A DNA stretch of 56,231 nt from Intoshia linei (taxonomy: Eukaryota > Orthonectida > Rhopaluridae), in NCBI GenBank assembly GCA_001642005.1, contig LWCA01000090.1, positions 1 through 56,231 on the forward strand, written 5' to 3'. Made by a program: the position numbers and the translations under genes. Under the pieces are notes generated by a model. It saw nothing but the letters and a program-made list of their open reading frames with translations, did no database searches and had not been told where the DNA came from. Of this stretch, positions 23,701-35,529 are shown one piece after another (positions within the stretch are counted from its first letter, which is position 1; every line of letters starts with the position of its first letter).

Positions 23701-25943
23701 TACTTAACAGTTTCAAAATTGTTAGTATTTTTGAAATAATGAAGAATTACAAACTGGTATTAATTGGTTAATAACTTTAAAATTTTAAATAAAACATCCA
23801 AAAGACAAAAATGCGATTTATTTGACATTTTTTATTATTAAAACACATATATAGAAATAAGTCCAAGATTAAAGTCATTTTGGAGTCTATAAAGATGTAC
23901 TTTCAAATCTTTTTTATTTTTAAAACTGGTCCACTCATCAAATGATATTGAAAATTTTCCACCACAACATTTTATCGCTATTTGATTTATTATCTATTTT
24001 CAATTGGCGTGAATTTATCGTGTCAGTATTTTTTTTATTGATTAATCAGTATTGTAGATGGTTTGTCAGTATTTTAGGTGCCAATTGATAAGGTATCAGT
24101 ATAAATAATTGATTGTCAGTATTTAAATTAGAAGAGCAGTAAAAAAATTATTTTTTCAGTACAGGCACCTAAAATACTGACACAATTAATTAACATATTA
24201 ATTGACATAATACTGGTGTGAACACCATATAATATTTTTAATTTTTTTGTAATTATGTTTGTAGGTATAATATGGTATCTTAATATTTCCGTTTTAACTT
24301 CGATCTGTAGTGGATGATATTATTATATAAAGTATTTTATAAGATTAACCTAATAATTAACCTCACAAGAATAATAATAAAGACAAGAGAGAAATATAAA
24401 AAAAATTAAATGGATTGACATAATTACATTCAATTTGTTCTAATTTATTTCATTTTCATTAATTTTATAATTCAAATATTTAACAGTTATATTGATTCCA
24501 AATTTCAAATGGAAGAACACACAGTCAAGTCAATAATAAAAAATCGAATGGAAAAAAAGGTAATGATTTAATTTATTATTATCCATCTAAAGAGAAAACA
24601 GTTGCAACAAAAGAGGGCATAACAACTTTAAAAATAAATAAATGGAAACTTTTCTTCAATTTAAAGAAAAAGGATTCAATATTTTTAAAGTTGTTTTACC
24701 ACCTAATGATTGCTTCAGTGGAATATGCACATGTTTAATTTTTCTGAAGCAATATTTATGTATTTATTTGATGGGTTTAGCATTACGTATGAAGTGTGTC
24801 ACAGTCTCACTAGCAGCAAAGCAAGGAAAAATTGGTAAAAAAGGTCAAGAGGACAACCAAAAAGAGCTACTAAAGCTCTTATGATAGATTAATTACTTGT
24901 AATTGTATTTTATAAAATAAATTTTCAAAAACTAGATTTTTCATTTTTATACTGACACTCCAAAATCATCAAACTTACAATTCAATTTTTTTACTGACAA
25001 ATTAATTAATGCCCTTTTTCAATTATTTGTCTTTTAATTTTTCAAATAAAATTTGATCGGGTAACTTGGTTTATAATTAGTCCATCGTACGCAATCAGTT
25101 ATGATTTTATCCCTTTCAAGGTTATATACTAAATTGAATTACGGTCACATTTAAATAATAATAATGAAACACTTAATTTTTTATTTTTATCGAACGAAAC
25201 TTTTCAATATACCAAAACAAATATTAACAACTAAATTGTATAATTAAATTTCAATAAAAAAATTATATTTTAGGTAATATAGTACTTTTAAATTTTAGAT
25301 TCTATTTGTGCAAAACTATGTTTATGCAAATAGAACATTATAACTCTAACACTGCGATCTATTAAAAATTGGATAAAAACGTAATAAATATAATTCTAAT
25401 TAGTAAAAAAATTAATTTATATTTATAATAGTCATTAAAAATAGATTATAGAGCTGTAGATACAATTTTTATATGCAGTTTTTATTAACAGAATTTTTGG
25501 TTTATAGAAATTCGTTAAGAAAAAATAAATAATTGGACCCCTAACGTAGAATTAACTTAAAAGTTAAATGATTTTCGAGTTCATAAATTGACAAAATATT
25601 TTTAGTTGGTGCACTAGGATTTTTGTGGTAACACTGATTAATAACCACTAAAATATTTAGTAATAATTTAATCTGAAATAAAAAAAAAGTAATACAAATT
25701 ATTTTTTCGTATTAAAAAATTATATAATTTAAATTTTCACCGAACAAAAAATGATTCTGGAAATTGACGACGTTGTGAATACCTGACCCAGTATATTGAC
25801 TCTATGGTTGGTAGTTTTGCTACCACTAAGTTGTTAAATTTATTAAATATACCTGTTATCATGAACTGATGTGTATTGTGTGATAGTTTAAAGGTAATGG
25901 TAGATCCAACAAATAAACACAAATAAATTAAAAATTTGATCAT
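9307..25943 (-). CDS. CELSR: Flamingo/CELSR seven-pass cadherin, complete gene
   Basis: This atypical cadherin-adhesion GPCR acts in planar cell polarity and neurite/dendrite patterning through homophilic cell contacts. I assembled seven exons by matching phase and homology: 25943-25853, 23591-20782, 18911-15932, 15196-14907, 13283-13103, 13063-12962, 11798-9307. All junctions are GT-AG, every phase closes, and the total is 8946 nt = 2981 aa plus stop, close to family size (about 2900-3600). Domain order is signal peptide, unique N-terminus, nine cadherin repeats, EGFs, laminin G, EGF, laminin-EGFs, HormR, GAIN/GPS, 7TM, short tail. Introns are 2261, 1870, 735, 1623, 39 and 1163 bp, and all but the 39-bp one contain transposon debris. 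The first exon is the least certain part. Vertebrates have several CELSR paralogues; this could be the only one here. Confidence 0.93.
11799..12961 (-). repeat. Intron with family B arm and family F hAT-like element
   Basis: This 1163-bp intron of the Flamingo gene holds a family B unit (about 12050-12265, with the internal segment 'gagtttttatgaaatactctgca' shared with 15640-15700 and, inverted, 48505-48545). It also holds a family F element (about 12335-12600). Family F starts 'cagtgccgaacctacc' and is related to 37470-37740 and 37975-38092. No coding sequence was seen. Confidence 0.65.
12962..15196 (-). CDS. CELSR: Flamingo/CELSR exons 4-6: EGF, laminin-EGF, HormR
   Basis: Exon 4 (15196-14907) encodes EGF cysteines (CIHFCTIPNICNGGECVNYG) and the first laminin-EGF, with CNDGRWGYPNCFSCRCD and CDKNTGKCHC. 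These align with the vertebrate 'GWWG-PTCGPCNCDVSKGFDPDCNKT-G-CHC' module. Exon 5 (13283-13103) continues with NHYWHNFYCKPCNCYKYGS and CDENGQCHCK. Exon 6 (13063-12962) is only 102 nt and encodes the start of HormR, QCPKNYENEKWWPRTNF, matching 'CP----GIWWPRT-FG'. Phases are 1/0, 0/1 and 1/1 and join exactly. Intron 13064-13102 is 39 bp. Confidence 0.9.
13315..13620 (+). mobile_element. Family E hAT-like miniature element in intron
   Basis: The left end CAGGGGTCGGCAACC is followed by 'gcgtcacgtgggccac'; the decayed right end reads 'gtgggccactgtttgccgatg'. A relative lies at 54570-54814 (CAGGGGTTGGCAACC ... GTTGCCGACCACTG). CAGGG/CCCTG-like ends suggest hAT. No clear target duplication remains. 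Confidence 0.6.
13956..14161 (+). mobile_element. Pogo/Tc1-like MITE with TA duplication
   Basis: Perfect 14-bp inverted ends (CAGTCGATTCTGTT / AACAGAATCGACTG) extend imperfectly to about 25 bp and are flanked by TA on both sides. The 206-bp body has an internal 'atgaac' repeat and no frame. CAG...CTG ends with a TA target are typical of pogo/Tigger miniature elements. Confidence 0.85.
14330..14542. mobile_element. Family B foldback element, both arms present
   Basis: The left arm 'aaatccaaccatttttctaaaaatcaaaatttaccaaccctttagggaaaa', in pieces, is mirrored by the right arm ending 'gtaaaaatggttgggta'. Each arm is made of tandem sub-units built on 'accaaccctta-ggaaaaatccagtttt'. The structure can fold on itself and carries no coding sequence. 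It lies in the Flamingo intron 13284-14906. Confidence 0.75.
15197..15931 (-). repeat. Flamingo intron with family B arm
   Basis: This 735-bp intron contains a family B unit at about 15595-15808. A second laminin-G domain would be expected at this point in a CELSR protein, but no laminin-G-like frame is present here. Confidence 0.6.
15932..18911 (-). CDS. CELSR: Flamingo/CELSR exon 3: cadherins 5-9, EGFs, laminin G
   Basis: The exon starts at 18911 after acceptor caatag and completes the EC5 linker (VKDINDYKPKF). It then carries EC6-EC8 with linkers LLDVNDNPPVF, IIDVNDNAPIF and VLDVNDNKPVL, and the less canonical EC9 with DFTVFVVHYG and an AFDADDND site. A juxtamembrane-type domain follows, then EGF modules (CYCPYGFSNSYNGSKCD; SCKNHQDGFSCIC) and one laminin-G domain (RLTIYIEFGIKTKSQDAILL to WHTVSIEYN). 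Another EGF starts near the donor CTT|GTATGT. The ATG at 18743 is internal, because coding sequence continues upstream to the acceptor. Confidence 0.92.
18930..19140. repeat. Family D repeat in Flamingo intron 2
   Basis: It begins 'cagtggttcttaaatttaaa' and contains 'gaagagacaaatttgtgag', related to 54150-54320 ('caatggttcttaaacttaaa', 'gaaatcaatatgtgag'). CAGTGGTTCTTAA-type ends are common in hAT miniature elements. Boundaries are uncertain. Confidence 0.5.
19215..19400. repeat. GTCAGTAT-type degenerate repeat array, left block
   Basis: Several loose copies of 'gtcagtattt' occur in 190 bases. The array resumes at 19839-19975, partly inverted ('actgacaaat'). The same array type borders 24018-24190. 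The CAGGG element at 19403 interrupts it. Confidence 0.6.
19403..19838. mobile_element. hAT-like element inserted in the GTCAG array
   Basis: The ends are CAGGGATTGGAATTAATTGA and its inverted partner ..ATTTCCAATCCCTG. The flanking 8-mers are gtcaacat and gtcagtat (6 of 8 identical). The body is full of short palindromes built on 'attgattgcaa/ttgcaattaattgg'. It carries the 'gatgctgtttgttcgaagta' module shared with family A. A related copy lies at 53132-53733. Confidence 0.7.
20050..20600 (-). repeat. Family C repeat, reverse copy
   Basis: The segment with 'tgagtccttcaaggtcaaaaaccc', 'acgccttcacggtcaaaaa' and the end 'acacacacaaacacacacagacatttttatat' matches, in reverse orientation, 35540-36130, 39170-39560 and (same orientation) 44040-44440. 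It lies in Flamingo intron 2. Confidence 0.6.
20782..23591 (-). CDS. CELSR: Flamingo/CELSR exon 2: N-terminus and cadherins 1-5
   Basis: The exon begins after acceptor aaatttttag at 23592 and ends at donor AAG|GTACTT. Residues about 31-340 are unique, low in known motifs, and end in a furin-type site REKR (about residue 341). EC1-EC4 follow with calcium linkers VADVNDNTPKF, ILDVNDNSPKF, IKDVNDNRPLF and IRNINDNRPYF; EC5 continues into the next exon. The long open frame's first codon (23574) is a TTG, so the real start is probably in the small upstream exon. Sequence is strongly A/K/N/I-rich because of base composition. Confidence 0.92.
24018..24957. mobile_element. Decayed DNA transposon with GTGTCAGTAT inverted ends
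   Basis: The left end GTGTCAGTAT (24018, followed by more gtcag units) pairs with ATACTGACAC at about 24947. A short inner copy of the end also closes at 24186. Between them, about 24500-24890, are broken coding pieces that I cannot assign, including RGQPKRATKALMID, a basic segment like those near the ends of some transposases. It sits in Flamingo intron 1 and is probably the autonomous ancestor's remains of the GTCAG array in intron 2. Confidence 0.45.
25853..25943 (-). CDS. CELSR: Probable first exon of Flamingo/CELSR (signal peptide)
   Basis: ATG at 25943 opens MIKFLIYLCLFVGSTITF, a clear secretion signal. The donor ACAG|GTATAT lies at 25852, in phase 1. The acceptor at 23592 is also phase 1, and the join gives an in-frame Asp (GAT) followed by KTELYLLPNAC. 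It is on the right strand, about 2.3 kb upstream, with no other gene between. The link is inferred from phase and signal peptide, not from conserved residues. Confidence 0.6.
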
Positions 25944-27191
25944 ATTAATGTCTTTCGTGAGTTAATCTGATTATTTAAATCTAAATAAAATTAAAAACAT
26001 AAAATTTACGGAAACGTTGTCATATGTTCAGAATGCCGATAAATCTGATATTGTATACTATTTTTAGAAAAAGCTATGCTTAAATAGACCAATAAATCAT
26101 TTCAACAAAGAACTTTTGGCACATATCGCGGTTGTTTAAAATGTGAAATTATAATTTGTGTTATGCTAATGCCTTATATCATTTACTTTTTTTAAATATT
26201 GATTTATAGATTTTTGATTTATATGTGTTCCGGACTATGACACTATATTACCGATTGCGCAACATGATTACAATGCATAAAACATTTCGTAGTCACTTGA
26301 GATTCTTGAATATAATTTGGTTGCAAGACATTGATAAAAAAATCAACTGTTGAACGAAATATGCGTAATTTGACACAAAACATTTGTAGATATAAATTTT
26401 GCGAGTTGGTATGTCACAAATATATTTGTATATAGTAAGTCATCTAAATTAACAAAATCACACAAATGTATTGATTATAAATAATATCGCTTTAATTATT
26501 ATATCAATCTATTCATTTATGTAATTTAGTATGCTGTAATAAGTTAAACAATACATTAATAAATATACTCATATGTTGATGCGGTTCAATGATTCACTCA
26601 ATTTCGGAGGCACAAAGTAAATTACTGTGATATTATTAGACGACTGAGTTGCATTTGTATGTATCGATTGTTTTTTATTTATTTCGTTGGTTTCTACTTA
26701 AAATGCATTGTATTTTATCGGTATGTTATCTACCCTGGTGTGTTGTATTTAATCATTACAATTTGCTAAAGGTGATATTTTTATAAACAACAATGCAATG
26801 TTTTATAAAATTACAATTCATTTTATTCAAAATCGCACTCATTGGAATTAAATTAGATAGTAGCACCAATTTCATTAATTATAATATCACGTTTGAAGAT
26901 AATTTGACAAAAATGACAACCGTCATTTTTAATTTATTTTAATTTTAATAATTATATAATTAATTTCGTTGTATAACTAATAACTACTAAATTAAAAATT
27001 CTAATTAAAAATTAAATTTAATATACAAAGTATAATATGCATGTATTTTATCAATTCCGGAAAAATTATTGCAATAATGTAATACAATGTAATTCTAGGT
27101 TTAACACAGGTATACTAAAATAATATCGATAAAGATTTTATTGTTATTATATTAATATAGTTTTAAACTGCGCACTGTTATTTTATAATAA
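25944..27191. other. Intergenic: upstream of Flamingo, no gene seen
   Basis: A+T-rich, with no repeat copy or coding relic that I can support. It is the presumed promoter region of the minus-strand Flamingo gene, but I cannot point to a specific element. Confidence 0.4.
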
Positions 27192-27695
27192 ATGATACAT
27201 TGCATATCAATACTAGATAACATTTTTTATTCATTGGAAGCATGGAATAGAGTGAGTGTCACAATAATAACGAATTTTTTTAGGAATACCAAACTTTTTC
27301 CTATAAACGGTTTATATGATCTATCTGACGATATTACTATTGAAGAAACTATTTTGAAGGAACAATTAATCCAATTAAAATCTTACAATTATGACGTTTT
27401 GGATATATCTGAATTAAAAATGGGAGAGCAGAATAATTATAATTGTAAAGAATTAGAAGAGTTAACAGTAAAAGAAATCAAAGAAGAGCCCAAAATAGAT
27501 AATATAGTATGTGAAGATATAACATATACCGAGTTATCAGAATATCTAAGTTTAATTGAAAAAATAAAAGTCATGACCTCAAGGATCTCTCCATCGGCTC
27601 TAATTGATATTTATACCCTTGAAACAAAATATCACAAGATCATCTCAAATAAAAATGCAAACCAAAATATTTTCAAAAATCTGATAAATTTATAA
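27192..27695 (+). CDS. Pogo/Tigger transposase C-terminal fragment
   Basis: An intact ATG frame of 167 codons. Residues 9-36 (SILDNIFYSLEAWNRVSVTI plus ITNFFRNTKLF) match the segment just after the DDE domain of pogo/Tigger and jerky/CENP-B-like proteins ('ILEAL--L--AW--VT--TI-NCFRHAGF'). The acidic remainder (EEP, ISPSALIDIY) is unrecognised. The DNA-binding and DDE domains are absent upstream, so alone it cannot transpose. It is either a truncated relic that happens to be open or a small domesticated gene with unseen 5' exons. Pogo-like MITEs in this window (13956, 36928, 43303) would be natural partners. Confidence 0.6.
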   Translation: MIHCISILDNIFYSLEAWNRVSVTIITNFFRNTKLFPINGLYDLSDDITIEETILKEQLIQLKSYNYDVLDISELKMGEQNNYNCKELEELTVKEIKEEPKIDNIVCEDITYTELSEYLSLIEKIKVMTSRISPSALIDIYTLETKYHKIISNKNANQNIFKNLINL

Positions 27696-28331
27696 ATAAA
27701 AAATATTAAATGTAAATAATTTTTTAAATTACAGTAACTAGAATTAACATTTTATAAATTTTATTTTATTGACGATATTAAAAAAATCTAAACATAGTTT
27801 CTCTCTACCCCACTTATTTGAATAACTATTATAATTCATTATAATAATTCACTTGTGATTATTTAGTATTTACAATCTCCAATAAAGAAATATATATCTC
27901 TTCATAGCTATATTTAATAATTTTAATTTTTACAATAATTCCGTTAAATATGACGTTTCTATAAAAAAACATTGCTAAACATGCTGTTTAGCGGAATTCC
28001 TAAATTTTTGAGTTCCAAAAATTCCGTTAAATAGGATTTAGACTGTATTGTATTTTTATATACTGATAAAATAAATGGCATTGATTAATGAAATTAGTAA
28101 TAAAAAAAATTACTCAAAATAGCTTATAATTTAATAATACTAAAAATGGAGCTGTTAAATCAGTTTTAATTTTAATAAATATATATAAAACAGTACCGTT
28201 AGGTATGTTTTGGTCAAATTTTTTTTCCTGAAAACCTTAAATTTTAAATGGTGCCATTAATGTCATTCGTTGGTCCGTAATAAGAAAATTTCATTAATTT
28301 CATATACAAAGTGATTTAATTATTGATAAAA

Positions 28332-28337
28332 TTTTAT
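28332..28337 (-). promoter_or_regulatory. Probable polyadenylation signal of the glutamate transporter
   Basis: AATAAA on the minus strand, 94 bases past the TGA of the transporter gene. Confidence 0.4.
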
Positions 28338-28430
28338 TTAATTTTACACAAAATTTAAATGTAGATAAAGTTTGTATGGCATTTAATTTATATTTTTGTC
28401 TAAATTTATCATGAAATAAAAAAAAAGACT

Positions 28431-30303
28431 TCATACATTATTAATTGCAATTACATGGTTTAATGCAATAGTTTCATCTTTAGATGTATAATCAAATTTT
28501 GATAATTCGTCTTTACTCAACCTATGAACTATTCCGGCACCAAAAGAATCTCCAAGAACGTTGACAGCTGTGCGAATCCTGTCTCTACGTAATTATAGAA
28601 TTTTTAAATGAAAATGCTTACAAAAACCAATCTATCGTCAATAATAAACTGATATCATCTATCGGCAATCCAACTGCATTAAGAACCAATATTAGCGTAA
28701 TGAGTCCAGCACTAGGTATACTAGCTGCTCCAATGCTTGCTAATGTTGAAGTTATACTAAATATTAAAATTTAAATATAAAAATTTATAATATTAATATA
28801 TAATAATAATATATAATATTATAATTATATAAGTTGGTATAATATTATACTTATATGTATTTTTATTAATTATACTCACCTTATCGTAATAATATTTCCG
28901 TATGACAATTGTATATTATTTAATTGAGCTATAAAAATTGCTGCTGATGCCTAAAATTTTTAATTAAAATTTACAAATTACAAATTTTACCTCATATAGA
29001 GCAGTTCCATCCATATTAACCGTTGCTCCAATAGGTAAAACAAAACGGGTTACTCTTGGATCAATATGATTTTTTTCTTCGAGACATTTAAAAGTGACTG
29101 GTAACGTTGCAGCGCTATTAATTTTAATTTAATTTGCATGGCCATTAAATGATAATTATTTATAAATACCTGGACGCTGTGCCAAATGCTGTTACAATAG
29201 CTTGGAGCATATTTTTCGTGTAGGTCAAGGGGTTTCTTCGTGTAAATATAAAAAAAATGATTGGTAAAATGATAAATCCATGGAAAATTAAACCCAAAAC
29301 TATACAAAGCATGTACATGCCCAATTTTAGCATTGTACTTTGTAAATCAGGAATAACAAGTAGTTTTTCAGCAATCAGAGATCCAATGCCTATGGGAGAA
29401 AGACTACATTACTTGTTAAATTTAATTATTTTGTACATACATCATTACAATCGATATAAATTTCATAACAATCTCATTAAGAACTGAGAATATATCCACC
29501 ATAATTTGACCTCTCTGCCCCAAGGAACTTACCACAATTCCAAAGAAGACGCAAAATAAAATAATTCCTAAAATCATCATTATAATAATATCAAATTATA
29601 TACCTAAAACGTTAGTTGCTTCAACGTATTCCTGTTTCGCTGTGTATTGAATTGAATTATTAGTTGAAAAGTTTGGTTTAATTGGGTAATATACAGTTTT
29701 AACTTGATATAAACATGCTCTGATTATATTTTCTGGTATAAGATTTCTAAAAAATTGAAAATTTTCAATTTATGTTACCTTATTAGATCCGTAAACGAAT
29801 CGAATGCATTAATATATTGGTTTTCCCCTGATACCAAAGTCGGTTGTATATTTGTTTTTACACCAGGTTTAATAGTCATAATAAAAATTATTCCAACTAT
29901 TACTGCCACAAACGTTGTTAAAAGATAATAAATTATAGTTCGCAATCCCAATTTACCACAGGTCTGTAAATTTAATTCGGAAATCCCTAATCTTTATGTT
30001 AGATTTGTATAAAATATCAAACCTGAAATTATACTAGACACAATTAGCGGTAATATTAACATTTTAAGCAGACGTATAAAAATATTTCCGCATAAACCTA
30101 TTAATGTTATTGAATTTGCAGATAATTCGTATTTTCGTAGAAATATCCCTAAAATAGCTCCAATTGTGACACCAAAAAGTGTGAATATGAGCAGTAAGTT
30201 TTGTTTTAAATAATTAATTATCTATATTTTTAATTTCAAATATAAATCAAGTTTTCAAAGTATAATTTACCTTTATGTGACGATTCAATCTATTTTTAAT
30301 CAT
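28431..30303 (-). CDS. SLC1A: Excitatory amino-acid transporter, SLC1 family
   Basis: This is a sodium-coupled glutamate/aspartate symporter of the plasma membrane that clears transmitter. There are ten exons: 30303-30271, 30221-30023, 29986-29779, 29746-29604, 29567-29441, 29403-29170, 29114-28991, 28950-28880, 28756-28622, 28584-28431. All are GT-AG, all phases close, 475 aa. Diagnostic motifs are present: the scaffold TMs, HP1 [16 protein letters not shown], the substrate/Na motif [11 protein letters not shown]2 [12 protein letters not shown], and TM8 [13 protein letters not shown] with the Arg that selects acidic substrates. The usual serine-rich SSSS of HP1 is reduced to ASSA. Introns are 49, 36, 32, 36, 37, 55, 40, 123 and 37 bp. 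The extracellular TM4 loop is short and the C-tail lacks the long vertebrate extension. Confidence 0.95.
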
Positions 30304-30940
30304 ATTGGAACGGTATAATACTAAATTATATTATATTTTAAAATTTTGAATAGGAATAGATGTAGGTGTAGTTAATTTAAACAAGTTTATCTAATTATCA
30401 TTGATTTACTTACATAAGTTGAAATGACTATCAACTAACTTAATTAGGTGAACTTGATGCAATTTTTTAATACGTTATAAACATTATAATACAATACATA
30501 CATATATATTTATCAAAATAGGTTAAACGTGAAATCAGTAATCAAGTATCATCTTTTTAGATGAAATAAAATTCTTTATTATTTTTCACGTTATAAATTT
30601 AATTTAATTTTGATTTTATCGAATTGAGGTTACATCAAAATTATCTAAGAGTATCAATTAATTGTAGCAATCTATCATATTTTATATTATATTATATAAT
30701 ACAGTAAGGCATATATTTCACTGTTTTAGTTGCGGCGTGACGATATATTAACCTAATTCTGGTTAAAGAAAACCTTTTCAAATAAATTTTTTTTGTAAAC
30801 TAATTTTAAATTCCAATTGTGATGAATCATAGAATTTCTTTTATAGTACGGTATTTTTTCAAATTTATTATTCCTACATACCAAATATACATTAAAAAAA
30901 TTTAAAAATCTGGTGGACTATTTTTATTTTTAGCAGCAAA
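30304..30940. other. Intergenic, no gene recognised
   Basis: Upstream side of the minus-strand transporter gene. A+T-rich with a few 'tata' runs; nothing further can be supported. Confidence 0.4.
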
Positions 30941-30944
30941 TTCT

Positions 30945-31235
30945 TCAAGCACAGTCAATATTATTTATAACAATAAGCTTGACTGTTATGTATTTCGTAC
31001 ACAGCATTACGATCTGACAATAGCCAACCTTTTCAATTTTACTAAAAAAATAAATTCAATAGAATCATATTTTAAAATGATACTATTCACTATTACAAAA
31101 TCTTTAAAAAAGTGGTTCAAAAACTTATTTCACTATGGATCGGATATTTGACATTATCTTTTAATTTAAAGTGAATTATTCCGACTTAATTTTATTTTGT
31201 TAAAATTTACGTAAACAATTTCATTTTTCAGTGTC
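30945..31235 (-). repeat. Family A repeat, reverse copy
   Basis: Reads in reverse 'cttgactgttatgtatttcg' (shared module), 'aaaaaaataaattcaa', 'tactattcactatta', 'tttaatttaaagtgaattattccgac'. It borders the gypsy relic. Confidence 0.6.
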
Positions 31236-31745
31236 AAGTTAAATAAAGGAACACATAATATAGAAAAATTCCATATGAATTTAGAATAATACGTTGCCAT
31301 TAAGTAAAGATTTAACTTCACATTTGTTCTTTGGAGTAAACTTAACAGAGGAGATATTTTGTCACTATCAATTTTTACTCCATTTTTATCTAACACTCGA
31401 CCCAATATTTTTATGCTGTCCTTAGCCAAGTCGCATTTATCAACATTCAATACTATATTGTAATATTTAAGCCTTTCTAAAACAATTTTCAATATTTTAT
31501 CATGCTCATTTTTAGTTTTTACAAAAATTATAATATTATCCAACATACAAGCTACATTATTAATTCCTTTCAACACTTTTTCCATTATTGACTAAAATGC
31601 AGCTGGAGCTGAAGCCAATCCAAACGGTACTCTTTTATACCTGAATACACCTATGGGTGTACTGAAAGCCGTTAAATATCTGCAATTTTTGTTCAAATTG
31701 ATTTGACGCTACGCGTGCTTTAAATAAATTGTCAATATAAATAAC
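31160..31745 (-). pseudogene. Ty3/gypsy reverse-transcriptase relic
   Basis: On the minus strand a frame gives AFSTPIGVFRYKRVPFGLAS, then after a stop MEKVLKGINNVACMLDNII, EHDKILKIVLERL, NIVLNVDKCDLA and LGRVLDKNGVKID. These match the palm/thumb of gypsy reverse transcriptases, where the fifth block would read 'YLDDI'. The catalytic second Asp is Asn here, a stop lies in 'PAAF*', and the RNase H and integrase parts are absent. It is a truncated, dead copy. Confidence 0.85.
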
Positions 31746-31860
31746 AATATAAAGTCAAGAAAATCTTGCAGAAATCCTGAGGACGATTATAATTATATAA
31801 TTATAATATCCGGTTATAATTACCGATATAATTATATTATAATGCAATAAATAACCCAAA

Positions 31861-31986
31861 TCAACCATGTATCAATATATCAAAAACTGCTCCATTGTTT
31901 ATATCGTCTTTCATGGATGAATTGTCTAATATCCATTTGATTTTGGAAGCACAAAAATATGTGCCCTGAGGTAAACCAGTCTTGTC
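31861..31986 (-). pseudogene. Isolated glycerol kinase exon
   Basis: After acceptor atttcag the frame reads DKTGLPQGTYFCASKIKWIL, then DN and NNGAVFDILIHG before a TGA. Glycerol kinases have '[21 protein letters not shown]', then 'ALFGTIDSWLIW--TGG' at the same spacing. The last part has lost about six residues including the Trp, and no other glycerol-kinase exon is visible within several kb on either side. I infer a stranded or duplicated exon fragment; a far-off remaining gene cannot be excluded. Confidence 0.6.
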
Positions 31987-32329
31987 CTGAAATACACAAA
32001 TCCTTCACTTACTATAAATAAAAATGAAAGTCTGACAGTGTTACCGCTTAATTAAAAAAATTAAGTGTTAGATTTTATGAAACGTAATTTCTAATATAGT
32101 TTTTCCAGAGTAATATTTTATCAAACATTTTATTTTTAGAAATTGAATCTTTTTGAGTAAAAAACCCAAATTAATTATTTTTTAAAAAATTTCAAGAATT
32201 TTAGAAACAAGATTTGAAGCGGGTTTTAACATTAAAATTATTGTAAAACTTAATCTCAGAAACTTACAACTTAATGGTAAAAACTTTAAATGATATTTTT
32301 TGATGAAAAAAAACCTAGAATTTTATAAA

Positions 32330-32580
32330 ATACTAGGTTGACTGTAATGTACTACGTACAAATATCACCTAGCTCTGCCGAGGGCACATTTTCATTATAC
32401 CAAAAAAATAAATTCACGTTGAAAATGTAACTTAAAAATCCTACTATTCACTATTATCAATCCTTTAAAGGAGTGGTTCCCAAATTTGTTTAAGGTGAAA
32501 CCATCATATCACATTGCTTTTTACTTTAAAGAGAATTATTCCATCTTAATTTTTTACACTTAACACTACAATAACAAAAT
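32330..32580 (-). repeat. Family A repeat, reverse copy, well preserved
   Basis: In reverse it shows 'ggttgactgtaatgtactac', 'ctctgccgagggcacatttt', 'actattcactattatcaatc', 'ctttaaaggagtggttccca' and 'ttaaagagaattattccatc'. It ends a few bases before the dihydrolipoyl dehydrogenase stop. Confidence 0.75.
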
Positions 32581-32616
32581 TTTAAAAAATTATATTTGAG
32601 GAGTTACAAATTTTGA

Positions 32617-35476
<2,860 letters not shown>

Positions 35477-35529
35477 CTATAAATAATATATAGAATCATA
35501 AAATTACCAATTATAGTATTATAACATCA

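Noticed and set aside
24642-24884. 80-codon ATG frame as a gene
   Set aside because: Sits inside decayed transposon ends; flanking coding-like pieces are in other frames and no family was recognised.
27933-28045. Possible fourth pogo-like MITE with 'attccgttaaata' at both sides
   Set aside because: The two motif copies are in direct, not inverted, orientation, and only the right edge (CTG then TA) looks terminal.
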